Assembly: GCA_963841635.1 (NCBI GenBank)
Contig: CAWJDO010000002.1
Span: 5,355,902 to 5,419,901 of the forward strand
Direction of reading: 5' to 3'
From: DASWZN01 sp963841635
GTDB lineage: Bacteria > Acidobacteriota > Terriglobia > Bryobacterales > Bryobacteraceae
DNA length: 64,000 nt
Shown here: positions 9,310-17,793 of the stretch, piece by piece
Numbering within the stretch: the stretch's first letter is position 1
Layout: each line of letters starts with the position of its first letter
Notes under the pieces: model-generated
Databases searched by the model: none
What the model was told of the DNA's origin: nothing
The model's input: only the letters and a program-made list of their open reading frames with translations
Made by a program: the position numbers and the translations under genes

Positions 9310-9335
9310 GTATGTGCGTAGTATGACGCACGTAC
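9310..9335. promoter_or_regulatory. Inverted repeat directly upstream of the DUF6788-like gene
   Basis: GTATGTGCGT (9310-9319) and ACGCACGTAC (9326-9335) form 10-bp arms with one mismatch around a 6-bp centre. The repeat ends 1 nt before the start codon of the first gene of the transposition operon, a suitable place for an operator. Confidence 0.5.
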
Positions 9336-9404
9336 CGACAGAATGCAACACTTTTGTTTTGGGCGTTCAGGAGGGGCTCCGCCCATACGCTGGGCAACGA
9401 CTCG

Positions 9405-9558
9405 CGGCCATCTTATGCTTCCAGGCGTGTACTCGCGGCCAAGATATGGTTCAGCCGCACGCGAACTGTGCAGACGGCCCACCCAAAACAAAAGGGTTGG
9501 AAGCCGACTCCGGCCACCTTATGATTCAAACCCCGGCCACTTTACGATTCAAGTGACA
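9405..9558 (-). repeat. Right transposon end with four TnsB-binding-like repeats
   Basis: Four 20-bp repeats in the same orientation lie at 9405-9424, 9436-9455, 9511-9530 and 9534-9553, each containing CGGCCA followed by an AT-rich TTATG-like core. The two outermost are separated by 3 bp and lie next to the terminal TGACA (9554-9558), which reads TGTCA inward. Closely spaced sites at one end and a TGT terminus are Tn7-family features. Confidence 0.75.
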
Positions 9559-9702
9559 TGGCCCACCGGATGCGCCGCAGCTACAGGCGCGCTCCCCCCT
9601 TTAACTCTCCGCGGTTTCGTCCTCACGGCCGGAAGCGTCGCTGCACTCTCGCATCAACACGGCTTGCCCCACAAGCCATCGCGCCCAACTGGTGCGAAGG
9701 GC
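9559..9702. other. Transposon right flank, no gene seen
   Basis: These 144 bases between the transposon terminus and the DUF1737-like gene contain no convincing coding sequence or signal. Confidence 0.5.
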
Positions 9703-9885
9703 TTATCGCGTTTTAACCAGGGCCTGCGCGAACAGCTGGTACATCTGATCACGCTCGGGATTGTACGTGTTGGAGACCGAAATGCCACCAATCGGTTGCC
9801 ACCCCTGCGCGATCTTCGCGTTCACGTCCTTGACAAGCTGTCCGAGCTTGTCTTCGTAGCAGACAACGTCGTATTCACTGGCCAC
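9703..9885 (-). CDS. Small DUF1737-like protein
   Basis: A 60-residue protein of the form YDVVCYEDKLGQLVKDVN followed by AQGWQPIGGISV and a C-terminal FAQALVK, which matches the DUF1737 family. The GTG start at 9885 has AAGGAGG 6 nt upstream; the much longer upstream open frame has no coding character. The function of the family is unknown. It is transcribed towards the transposon end. Confidence 0.75.
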   Translation of the reverse strand: MASEYDVVCYEDKLGQLVKDVNAKIAQGWQPIGGISVSNTYNPERDQMYQLFAQALVKTR

Positions 9886-10285
9886 AGTGTGCCTCCTTGG
9901 GAATGTTGAACGATTGTACTCCACCCTTCGGCGCGCGTGAGAGCGGACCCACCCCTGCTCTCCAAACTGATGCAGGCATGCTGATCTGAACGCGCGCCTT
10001 CGGGGCCGAGTGTGGTGACGATGAGAGGTCACCATGGCAAGGGGACGGAAAAGACCGTGCTGAATCTGTCGCTGTTGGTTTTGACCGGACGCACGAGTCG
10101 GAGATCGGCAGCATGCCTGCGGCCGGGCCGTAATGCCAAGCCGTCCGGCGCCGACAGGCCTAAGGGAGTTGGCGCAAGCGGAACGCGGACTACGCCGCCG
10201 CATGGCGGCTCTCCCAACGCGCGGCGCACACCCCAGCGCCGCTTGAGCCGTTACCGTAGGTCTATGCTGGACTTGCGGGCGAGCC
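9886..10285. other. Intergenic region without recognised gene
   Basis: Four hundred bases between the DUF1737-like gene and the DUF932 remnant. Open frames here look like chance frames in GC-rich DNA. No repeat or structured element was recognised. Confidence 0.5.
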
Positions 10286-10432
10286 CTACGAGACCGAAAC
10301 GGATTCGAGAAAGCCCGCCAGCTTCGCCGTCGCTTTGTACTGCGGGATGGGGTCCAGTTCCTTGAAGGCGCTGGTGAACGCATTCGACAGGCTCCACAGG
10401 GTCCGCGGCCGAAACTCGTCGTACTGGGGCTC
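10286..10432 (-). pseudogene. DUF932 gene, C-terminal fragment (split by Tn554-like element)
   Basis: The minus strand encodes EPQYDEFRPRTLWSLSNAF and on to KLAGFLESVSVS and a stop, which is the C-terminal ~48 residues of a DUF932 protein. It continues the fragment at 16600-17229, which ends in HEMYF at the equivalent point of the intact paralogue (HDLYF then RPAHPEFEPRTLW). The residue spacing fits a clean split after the YF pair. Confidence 0.8.
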
Positions 10433-10619
10433 GTTTCGGCCAGTTTGTGGAGACATCACCAGAGATTATGGTGTGGCGAACCGATTGAATGCGGCGTCGT
10501 CATATAGGCGACCTCATTTCGTGTCCTTGGTGCCTGCGCAAAGTCTGCATGGGCAGCACCGGTGCTGCACGCTGGCGTCGGTGGCGGATGAGTCCCTTCG
10601 GCGGTGGAAACAGACTGGC

Positions 10620-11342
10620 CTACGTGTGTACGGATTGCAGGAAGCCAGCGAGTTTCGCGGTAGCTTTGAACTGGGGTATTGGATCGAGTTCCTTGAACGC
10701 CGAGGTGAAGGCGTTCGATAGGCTCCAGAGAGTGCGCGGTTCGAACTCCGGGTGAGCCGGCCGGAAGTAGAGATCGTGGACTTGCCGGGCCAAGTGCTTC
10801 GGGGCATCTAACTCAGATTCAACGAACGCCTGATAGATAATCAGCTTTGCGGCTACGGTCGAGATCTGCCTGGCGCGCCACTCCTCCACTTGCCGCCGCA
10901 TCGGCTCAAAGTTCCGCTGCATCCGGTCGACACCGATCGCCAGGCTATCTTCGAGCGAGAAGTTCTTCGAGTGCTTCGCTAGAACCGCCGTGAAGTCGCC
11001 ACTGAACGCAAGGTTCTCGCAGACGAATACACGGACGCCGACCGTGCAACTCAGCCGGAATGACTTGTCATGGCTGTTTCGCAACCCGATGGCGAAGCGG
11101 CATCCTTCAAAGCCGGCTTCGAGATCGAGCACCCCGAACATCCGCATTCCATCCTTGGATACTGCGTACTCCTCGGCGACGACGCCAATGTGGCGAAAGC
11201 TCATGCTCTCGACGAGCGCCTCCACCACACGATGGTGTGCAATCGGTTGATGTGTTTCGGTTGCGGGAGGCGTTGGCACTTGTGCCAGTTCCTCTCGCGT
11301 GATTTTTCCGTTGTAGGAAATCAATGTGCTGTTTTCTGACAT
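10620..11342 (-). CDS. DUF932 domain protein (intact, carried by Tn554-like element)
   Basis: A 240-residue DUF932 protein with the conserved stretches GMRMFGVLDLEAGFEGCRFA, GLRNSHDKSFRL, KHSKNFSLEDSLAIGVDRMQ and EPRTLWSLSNAFTSAFKELD. DUF932 proteins are common on phages, plasmids and ICEs; their biochemical role is not established. The ATG at 11342 has AGGAGG 4 nt upstream. It is a paralogue of the gene the element has broken, very similar over most of its length, and may supply its function. Confidence 0.85.
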   Translation of the reverse strand: MSENSTLISYNGKITREELAQVPTPPATETHQPIAHHRVVEALVESMSFRHIGVVAEEYAVSKDGMRMFGVLDLEAGFEGCRFAIGLRNSHDKSFRLSCTVGVRVFVCENLAFSGDFTAVLAKHSKNFSLEDSLAIGVDRMQRNFEPMRRQVEEWRARQISTVAAKLIIYQAFVESELDAPKHLARQVHDLYFRPAHPEFEPRTLWSLSNAFTSAFKELDPIPQFKATAKLAGFLQSVHT

Positions 11343-11430
11343 GGTTCCTCCTGTAGAATTTGTTACGAGCTGCGGCTGTCGGCAGTTGGGCGCGCTGGGA
11401 ATTGGAGGGGTGGGGCCGAACCGAGCGCGG

Positions 11431-12129
11431 TCAGGCGTGATGGGCGATCCGAGCGGCTTTCTGCCCCAGCCATTGCTCCTCAAGGCGAGCCACTTTCTGG
11501 CGCAGGTATTTTGTGTAGTCTACGGACATCTGAAGCTTTCCGACCTCATCGACCACCGTTTGGAAATAGCTGAGACTGGTGATGGGCCCGCTGATCTTTC
11601 CATTGAGCATGGCCACATATTTTCGAGCGCACCCCAGCAGGATGGCCGTTTCGATCTGATCGAGACCGACTCGCTGCTGAAAGAACCCAGCCGCTAGCTT
11701 CTGGTCCGCGGGCGAGAATGAACTCTCCACACAGCGGCGGGCCTGAAACAATCGGCGCATCTGCTCGGTGTAGTTGGCCTCGTCGTTAGAGACCTCCGTG
11801 GATGTTGCCCGTTCATATGGCCAAAAAGCATCACAGATTTCGATTTCGCCAACTGCGTGCTGGTTCACGGCTGACCGGATCGCGCAGACGTCGACCGTCC
11901 GAAGTTCTTCCAGGTACGTCACAACCGACCGCCGACTCCTTTGCAGGGCCTTGGCGAGATCTGCGTGACAAACCCGCAATCGTCCGGTGCTGCGATCAGC
12001 GCTGAGGCAAAGATGTATGTACAGCCTGAAAGCCCCGTCCGAAAGCACGCCAAGGGCCCGGGCCACCTCCCGGCCGGCCGCAAACCAGCCAGTTGGATCT
12101 TTCAGTTTTGCTCCTCGATTGCCGGTCAT
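11431..12129 (-). CDS. Winged-helix protein of Tn554-like operon
   Basis: A 232-residue protein. Its N-terminal half (FRLYIHLCLSADRSTGRLRV, LAKALQRSRRSVVTYLEEL) resembles a replication-type winged helix-turn-helix; the C-terminal half is helical (LDQIETAILLGCARKYVAML, SLSYFQTVVDEV) and ends in a basic segment. The ATG at 12129 overlaps the tnpC stop codon (ATGA), so it belongs to the transposition operon. I do not recognise the family; DNA binding is likely from the HTH-like half. It is an extra fourth gene compared with the TnpABC core of Tn554. Confidence 0.7.
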   Translation of the reverse strand: MTGNRGAKLKDPTGWFAAGREVARALGVLSDGAFRLYIHLCLSADRSTGRLRVCHADLAKALQRSRRSVVTYLEELRTVDVCAIRSAVNQHAVGEIEICDAFWPYERATSTEVSNDEANYTEQMRRLFQARRCVESSFSPADQKLAAGFFQQRVGLDQIETAILLGCARKYVAMLNGKISGPITSLSYFQTVVDEVGKLQMSVDYTKYLRQKVARLEEQWLGQKAARIAHHA

Positions 12130-12593
12130 TTTGTGGAAGGCCCGTTCACGCTGAGCCGGACGATCTCGTCCCGAAGCGCATTCTCGGCAGCCTTCTGCTG
12201 CTTCACGATGCTCTCCAGGCGGAGGATTCGGCCAACCAGCGCGTCCTTGGTTTCGCGCCGGAGGCGCGTGACGCGCGACCACAGCGGGCGCCTCTCCTCC
12301 GGATTCGCCGCTGTTATCGTTTGTGTCAAAAGCGGCTCTGGGAGGCACCGCCGCCGCTGCGGGCGCCGATGCGCCATATAGATCTCGTATGCGCCGCCGT
12401 TTCTCTTAATCGTGTTGGGGGATATGGAAATCCCTTCGGTAGCTCGAATCGTGGCGCAGATACTCGAATAGGTGACGTTGCACCCGTCCGCACGGAGCTT
12501 GGTCACCGCCCTTTCGATTCGGGCGGCCGTTTCCGTCCTTCTCTGCTCCCAAATGGCCGTTAGCCACACCGGCTCCGCACGCTTTGAGTTCAT
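12126..12593 (-). CDS. tnpC: TnpC-like (DUF6262) transposition accessory protein
   Basis: A 155-residue protein with GISISPNTIKRNGGAYEIYM, an HTH-like segment typical of DUF6262/Tn554 TnpC proteins, followed by a coiled-coil region (LRRETKDALVGRILRLESIV). In Tn554, TnpC affects orientation and frequency of insertion. It overlaps tnpB (ATGA at 12590-12593) and the following winged-helix gene, so all are translationally coupled. Confidence 0.78.
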   Translation of the reverse strand: MNSKRAEPVWLTAIWEQRRTETAARIERAVTKLRADGCNVTYSSICATIRATEGISISPNTIKRNGGAYEIYMAHRRPQRRRCLPEPLLTQTITAANPEERRPLWSRVTRLRRETKDALVGRILRLESIVKQQKAAENALRDEIVRLSVNGPSTK

Positions 12594-14971
12594 TGTCTTC
12601 CTTGGGAACCATAGTCGATGTGGACCAACTGGGATTGATCAGTTCTGGCAGCCTCGATCAGATCCATCTCCTGAAGCAGAAGCCTGCAGTCGGCAACGAC
12701 CTTATCCATCTGACGCTGCTCTGCGAGAAGCTGTTGCTGTGCAGCATGGCAAGCTTGCTCGCCAGCCCATGCCATCTTGCGTTCGATCTGATGCCGCTTG
12801 GCTGGATCCGGGGCATTACCGGGGCAACCGATACAAGCGAACTTGGCCGGACACATATTCCCGACGACACACGTCCCGCCGATTACTTCCGTTAACGCGC
12901 CCACCTTACCGGCCGCATCTTCGAGCGCCCGGCCGATCTCCTCAGGGTCTCGCAGAGCTTCTGCGCCGATATCAATCCGGTCGATAAAGATCAGTTCTGA
13001 AGCGGCCAGGACCTGTGTCGCCGTCGGCTGCGAGTAATACTTCGTAACGGTCGTGTCCCGCTGGTGAAGTATTTTTGCGATGACGTCCACAGGCACATTC
13101 AACGTCGCCAGCTCGGTCGCAAAAACGTGCCTCAACACGTGCGAGGTAAGCTGGATCGCGGTTCCATCACTCGCGCGAAACGCCAGCCCATGGAGGAGGA
13201 ACCGGATGAAAGTGTTAAGTGCGCCCTGACCAACCGCCCGCTTTCGCCATTGCAGCACGTAACGGTCCGGCGGTACTTTGGCGAACTCACCCTTAACGAT
13301 TGGGATAGACTTGTCCCCGCACCTCTCCATCTGGAAGCGGATCACCTTCAGCAGAAGATCTTTGGTGTCCTCGTCGACGTAGTAATCCGCCCTGCTCGTC
13401 TTCTGGCCTTTCGGGACCAAACGCAATAGCCACCGCGTCGCCCTTTTAGGGCCGACATTCGACAATCTCTTGATGCAGTCGCCGGATTGCGCGATCTGTT
13501 GGACTTCGCCGAGGCGGGATCCGGTGATGGTTGCCATACGAACCGCAAGCCCGCCGAAGTGTGCCGCCGCGTAGATGCCTTCATATGGAATGAACTCGTG
13601 GCCGGCCTTCCGGGTTAAACAGCGGATCACCCGAAACAGCTCCTGCCGGAATCCCAGCATCCCCGACGCGCCACTCCATCGGCCTGTGGTTTCATATCCC
13701 CAGTCGCGATTGAACTCGGTCCGCTTTCTGTGAAGGTCCTGATCACCGTCGCGGTCAATGTCTACAAACACGTGCCTGCGAAAAAGCTCCAGAAACCAGA
13801 ATGGCTCCGCTTGGCGATCTGTTGTGAGGCTGATGGTCCCTCGGTACTCGATCACATACGTCGGATTCTCCCGGGAAAATACGCCTTCGCAGTTCTTTCG
13901 TCGAGTTCGATTGGGTCGCCCTTCTTCGAATCCGTGAGTGGAGGCCCTTTCGAATAGCGCGGCGCAGTCCCACAAGGTCAGATCCACGCGTTGCCGGATC
14001 TTCTGGCCGCTTTTATCGTCGACGGTCTCCTCATAGCTGAAATCGTAGGGATAGCAGTGGTTTCCTTTCACGCAGGCTATCGTTTGCCCAACGGCCTCGT
14101 AGAGCCGCCCTACTTGATTACACCGAAGCCAAGCCAGATGCCGGACTCGATAAAACTGGCTCTGAACAGCATCGGTTTTGAGCTTGGCCCGCGCCTGCTG
14201 CTCCTGGTTGTACGAAGCCCAGGCGCGCGCCTGCAACAGTTTCAGGCGGCTTGTGAGCGGCTTGATGAAAAATCGAGCCAGCGTGTCGCGCTGTCCTACT
14301 GACAACCGTTCGGCGTACTCTTCGAAGGCATGCTGCACCACCTTCCACTGCACGAATACTGACTGCCGTTGTCTGCGGGTCAACCCTTTGCCCGCGTCGC
14401 CTGAATAGATGCGGAACAGCAGATCGTTCGGATCGACGGAGCAAAGGTCGTCGATGTCCTGCTCGGTCGTTACGTGCCGCCACACCAATGTGAATTCGGA
14501 AATCTGTGAATGCACGGATTTCTGTGAACACTCAGTCTTCAGGACGGCAAACAGCGCCATGACATCGCGAATCGATCGCTTCTCGATTCGCACCAAGTAC
14601 GCCAGGACTCTCGTCGAAGGAGAGAGCCATCGTCCATCGTTCGCCGGGTCAAAACATGTGAGCGGGGCGGTCGCGATGGAAGGGTCCACTATTGCGGCAA
14701 CATCCTGTAACTCTGTCGCAACAGGCGCACGAGCGCCTCGGCCTACCTGAGAGAGCCCTTTCTCCTTGCGCCACTCGCCCCCCGCCGGCGCCAGCGCCTG
14801 CATGCTCATTGCCGGCAAATACTGCTTGAGAATACTCCGGGTGGGCAACTTGCCCTCATCCCACAACGCTTCGCAGAGTGGCGCCAGCACACCGAGTGGA
14901 ATCGGTTTAATTCTTGGCCAGTCCGGCCCCAGCTGCGACTGAATGCGGGCGGCAATCGCTTCAGTGTTCAT
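12590..14971 (-). CDS. tnpB: Tn554 TnpB-like tyrosine recombinase
   Basis: A 793-residue integrase-family protein, longer than Tn554 TnpB. Catalytic motifs lie in the C-terminal third: Arg in TGSRLGEVQQI, Lys region GQKTSRADYYV, HVLRHVFATELA (HxxR), ILHQRD and Tyr in VTKYYSQPT. A cysteine-rich tail (CVVGNMCPAKFACIGCPG) is also present, as in TnpB-type proteins. The start overlaps the tnpA end by 11 bp. Confidence 0.85.
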   Translation of the reverse strand: MNTEAIAARIQSQLGPDWPRIKPIPLGVLAPLCEALWDEGKLPTRSILKQYLPAMSMQALAPAGGEWRKEKGLSQVGRGARAPVATELQDVAAIVDPSIATAPLTCFDPANDGRWLSPSTRVLAYLVRIEKRSIRDVMALFAVLKTECSQKSVHSQISEFTLVWRHVTTEQDIDDLCSVDPNDLLFRIYSGDAGKGLTRRQRQSVFVQWKVVQHAFEEYAERLSVGQRDTLARFFIKPLTSRLKLLQARAWASYNQEQQARAKLKTDAVQSQFYRVRHLAWLRCNQVGRLYEAVGQTIACVKGNHCYPYDFSYEETVDDKSGQKIRQRVDLTLWDCAALFERASTHGFEEGRPNRTRRKNCEGVFSRENPTYVIEYRGTISLTTDRQAEPFWFLELFRRHVFVDIDRDGDQDLHRKRTEFNRDWGYETTGRWSGASGMLGFRQELFRVIRCLTRKAGHEFIPYEGIYAAAHFGGLAVRMATITGSRLGEVQQIAQSGDCIKRLSNVGPKRATRWLLRLVPKGQKTSRADYYVDEDTKDLLLKVIRFQMERCGDKSIPIVKGEFAKVPPDRYVLQWRKRAVGQGALNTFIRFLLHGLAFRASDGTAIQLTSHVLRHVFATELATLNVPVDVIAKILHQRDTTVTKYYSQPTATQVLAASELIFIDRIDIGAEALRDPEEIGRALEDAAGKVGALTEVIGGTCVVGNMCPAKFACIGCPGNAPDPAKRHQIERKMAWAGEQACHAAQQQLLAEQRQMDKVVADCRLLLQEMDLIEAARTDQSQLVHIDYGSQGRQ

Positions 14972-16364
14972 CGAAGCACCCGGTCAGAGTGGCGAACTCC
15001 TCGTCGTACGAAAGAGAATTTGCGGCCGATGCCGCATGGTGCGCTGATCCCGGCAACGGTCTTTTCGCGGATTCCTGTTCACGCCGTTTCATCGCGGCGT
15101 GGATCCCTGGCAAGGTGCTCGTGACGAATTCTTCTTCGCGCTGGAGGTGCTCATATGCCTTGAGCGTCTTCTCGCCCGTCTTCCAGCTCATATACTTGAT
15201 CAGTTCCTGTTTGCGCCGCTCTCGGTCCCCGACGTTTTTCCCAACCTGCTCGATGTTCCGCAGTGCGTTGGTTACAAACCAGTGGCGACCCTGATGCGGA
15301 TGAGCGTGAAAGCCAGCGGCACGAAGCGCGGGTTTCCAGTACCAGTCGCGGAACAGCTTTCCGGTCATCCTCGTCCCCCGATTCGTCAGGAATATCGGGA
15401 CCTGTTCAAGGCGACTGGCATCTCTGGCAAAGAGCTTCTCCAACTCGTTTACGGTCATCTGATCCGGATCGCAGGCGAGGCGGCCGGCAGTCCCGTGATC
15501 GAAATAGCGCCTGTACAGCTTCGCCGTCGCCTGGGACACCACCAGATGCTTTGTCCTCTCGCCGAAGCTGCCCTTGTCACGCGCTCGAAACCGATTTAGG
15601 AAATGACTCGCTGCCCAATCCAGGGCTGTCAGGTCCAGGATCTCGCTGATTCGGCCGCCGGACTCGAACAGGGTCCTGACGATGCACATCTCCCGCAGAC
15701 CCCAACCCCAGTTCTTCCCAGCTTGATAGATCAGACCCGGGAGGTGCGGGTCGTCGATTGTCTGTGGCACCCATTCCTTTTGCACGCACCTGAAGAAGTT
15801 CTGCGACAAGCGTATTCCCGATGGAGGATCGACGCCGCTGACGGCGGGCATGGGGCCCCGACCTTCCATCTCCCGGACAGCCCGCCGATAGCCATTGCGA
15901 AGGGCGGCCACCATCTCTGCTGAAGACTCGTGAATGAGCGGGTTGGCGTAGCAGTATACATGCCTGAGAATGAGATGCTCATAGAAACGCTTCAGCGCGG
16001 TCAGGAGCACGCGGATGTTGATGCGAGTGGCGCTCGTATCATTCACATATGTCGCCTTCAGCCCCGCCATATCGGGCCTCACAACCACCTTGCATCGTGC
16101 GGCGACCGTCAGGTATTGGCGGACGATGTTACGTACTTCCTCGGCTGAGCCGAACAGGCTCCAGCGGTTGCTTGTCACAATCGGATCGCGTTCCGACCAG
16201 TTGATGAATGAGAGAATTTCGCGGAGATAAACCGGCACCGACGAAGGCGACAGTGCCTTCATCTGGTCATCGGCAAACAGTGTCAGCTCAACATCGGGAA
16301 GGCCATCAGCACGCACGACCTGATAGCGGTAGGCCGACAACGGAGTTGAGAGCAGCCTCAGCAA
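14961..16364 (-). CDS. tnpA: Tn554 TnpA-like tyrosine recombinase
   Basis: A 467-residue site-specific recombinase. Catalytic motifs: Arg in ESGGRISEILDL, HPHQGRHWFVT (HxxR), YMSWKTGEKT (Trp in place of the second His) and Tyr in TLKAYEHLQ. The start is taken as a TTG at 16364 with GAGGGG upstream; the next Met is inside conserved sequence. It is the first gene of the tnpABC operon, 235 bp from the element end at 16599. Confidence 0.83.
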   Translation of the reverse strand: MLRLLSTPLSAYRYQVVRADGLPDVELTLFADDQMKALSPSSVPVYLREILSFINWSERDPIVTSNRWSLFGSAEEVRNIVRQYLTVAARCKVVVRPDMAGLKATYVNDTSATRINIRVLLTALKRFYEHLILRHVYCYANPLIHESSAEMVAALRNGYRRAVREMEGRGPMPAVSGVDPPSGIRLSQNFFRCVQKEWVPQTIDDPHLPGLIYQAGKNWGWGLREMCIVRTLFESGGRISEILDLTALDWAASHFLNRFRARDKGSFGERTKHLVVSQATAKLYRRYFDHGTAGRLACDPDQMTVNELEKLFARDASRLEQVPIFLTNRGTRMTGKLFRDWYWKPALRAAGFHAHPHQGRHWFVTNALRNIEQVGKNVGDRERRKQELIKYMSWKTGEKTLKAYEHLQREEEFVTSTLPGIHAAMKRREQESAKRPLPGSAHHAASAANSLSYDEEFATLTGCFDEH

Positions 16365-16599
16365 ACGCCCCTCACCCTTGCCGACCCGGCATCAGCGCGC
16401 CGGGCGATCACGCGGACCGGAAAAACAGCAAACGAAATGATGCTGCTTGCCCCTGACCGCATCCTGGAGAATCCTTCCTCGCTACCCAGCTTCCACGAAA
16501 GGATCTCCAAAACATTCTCTCTATAGAATGTCGCTACTCAGAGCGTACACGCGTTGCCAAATACTTACAAGTGAATTCTTCCGCTGGCGTTTTCTGTAA

Positions 16600-17229
16600 G
16601 AAGTACATCTCGTGTACCCGGCGCGCGAGGTGTTTGGGCGCTTCCAACGCATTCTCGATGAACGCCTGGTAGATGACCAGCTTCGCCGTTGCGGTGGACA
16701 GCTGGTGGCTCTGCCACACCTCCACCTGCTGCTGCAGCGGACCGAAGTTACGCTGCATCCGATCCACACCTATAGCCAAGCTGTCCTGAAGCGAGAAGTT
16801 CTTGGAGTGCTTTGCCAGCACCGGCGTGTAGTCCCCGTGGAACGCCAGGTTCTCGCACACAAAGCACCTCAGGCCGACGGTACGACTCAGCCTGAAGGAC
16901 TTGTCATGGCTGTTGCGCAGTCCGATGGCGAAACGACAGCCTTCGAAGCCCGTGGTCAAGTCCATGACCCCGAACATGCGCATGCCGTCGCTCGAAACCG
17001 CGTACTCGTCCCGGACCACTCCGATCTGCCGAAAGCCGAGGGTCTCGGTGAGCCGCTCGACTACCTCGATGTGCGGGATCGGCTTGTGCGTTGCGGTTCC
17101 CGCCGGCGTTGGCACCTGAGCGAGTTCGGCACGCGTGAGCTTTGCGCCGTAGGATATCAGCGTCGCGGTCGGGCGCTTCCGCCGCGACCGCGGTCTGCAC
17201 CGAAGGGGGTGCCAGCTGTATTTCAACAC
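16600..17229 (-). pseudogene. DUF932 gene, N-terminal fragment (split by Tn554-like element)
   Basis: The fragment carries most of a DUF932 protein (GMRMFGVMDLTTGFEGCRFA, GLRNSHDKSFRLSRTVG, KHSKNFSLQDSLAIGVDRMQ) and stops matching after HEMYF at 16600; the frame runs on into element sequence to a stop at 16534. A GTG start at 17229 has AGGAGA 6 nt upstream. An ATG at 17245 with its own Shine-Dalgarno site opens a different frame (MQETNSVEIQLAPP), which would need a frameshift near 17170 to join. The 3' part is at 10286-10432. Confidence 0.8.
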
Positions 17230-17431
17230 TGTTCGTCTCCTGCATAATGTTCCTCTCCTGTAAACGAATCGGGGAGCGGCAAAGACCCTACGGCCAGCTC
17301 TCCCCGGTCATGTGACGCCGCGTCCGGCGGCTCGGCCCCCAACGCGGCGCAGGCTCGTTCGCCTGGGCTTGGTCAGGGAGTCTGAAAAGCGTGTGGTGTT
17401 TCCACTCGCCCCGGAGCGTCTCTTTCCGCTC

Positions 17432-17758
17432 TCAGGCCGGCTCCGGCACGGTTCGCACGGCGGTGCCCAGGCGGTTGGCGAAGAACAACTCGTGCAACTG
17501 GAGCAACTCCTGCTTCAGCGCCGGTGCCGCCATGGCCGCCTCTGGGCACCCGAAGATCAGTTCGTCCAGCGATCTCACGGCGAGGGCCTCGCGATCTCCC
17601 GCCTCGATGAGCCGATGGCATTCCTCACACGCCGCCCACGCACCGACGCTCTCCCCTACCGCCGGGAAAGCGAGATACGCGTCGAAATCCCGCGCCGGAT
17701 AAGCCCACGCCGGTCCCGGCGCCGAACAGAAGTCGCACTTCAAAGCGACGTCGTTCAT
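17432..17758 (-). CDS. Small zinc-ribbon-like protein of unknown function
   Basis: A protein of 108 residues with two CxxC pairs, CDFCSAPGPAWAYPARDFDA and CEECHRLIEAGDREAL, probably binding one zinc ion. The start is the ATG at 17758, with a GGGAG-type site upstream; the longer open frame overlaps the end of the sigma-factor gene without support. It lies between the sigma factor and the broken DUF932 gene, all on the minus strand. I do not recognise a named family. Confidence 0.7.
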   Translation of the reverse strand: MNDVALKCDFCSAPGPAWAYPARDFDAYLAFPAVGESVGAWAACEECHRLIEAGDREALAVRSLDELIFGCPEAAMAAPALKQELLQLHELFFANRLGTAVRTVPEPA

Positions 17759-17793
17759 GACTCCACTCCCTTCCGAACGATTTTCGCGGCGAG

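Larger units (their letters stand above)
1..9558 (-). mobile_element. Tn7-like transposon (TnsAB fusion, TniB/TnsC, TniQ), left end outside window
   Basis: All element genes are on the minus strand, in the order DUF6788-like, TnsA-TnsB fusion, AAA ATPase, TniQ, with stop/start overlaps or gaps under 40 bp apart from the RIT insertion. The right end reads TGTCA inward from 9558, followed by four copies of a 20-bp repeat whose consensus is about TTGAATCATAAGGTGGCCG, typical of TnsB-binding sites. A fifth copy at 6-25 points inward from the left, so the left terminus lies just before position 1. Target duplication cannot be checked. No cargo or CRISPR module is visible. The transposase is interrupted, so this copy should not move by itself. 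Confidence 0.8.
10433..16599 (-). mobile_element. Tn554-like element inserted in a DUF932 gene
   Basis: Two large tyrosine recombinases (TnpA- and TnpB-like) and a small DUF6262/TnpC-like protein are the core of Tn554-type elements; all overlap in one operon. The boundaries are deduced from the broken DUF932 gene: homology stops at 16600 and resumes at 10432. There are no terminal inverted repeats, as expected for this type. Cargo consists of a winged-helix protein and an intact DUF932 gene. Boundaries may be off by a few bases. Confidence 0.75.

Noticed and set aside
1..9558. CRISPR-associated transposon (CAST)
   Set aside because: TnsAB, TniB/TnsC and TniQ are present, but there are no Cas genes or array, and TniQ is the long TnsD-like form rather than the short form found in CASTs.
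10489..10755. Plus-strand open frame with CPWC and CTDC pairs that looks like a zinc ribbon
   Set aside because: The second cysteine pair and everything after it are the antisense of the conserved C-terminus of the intact DUF932 gene, so the pattern is probably chance.
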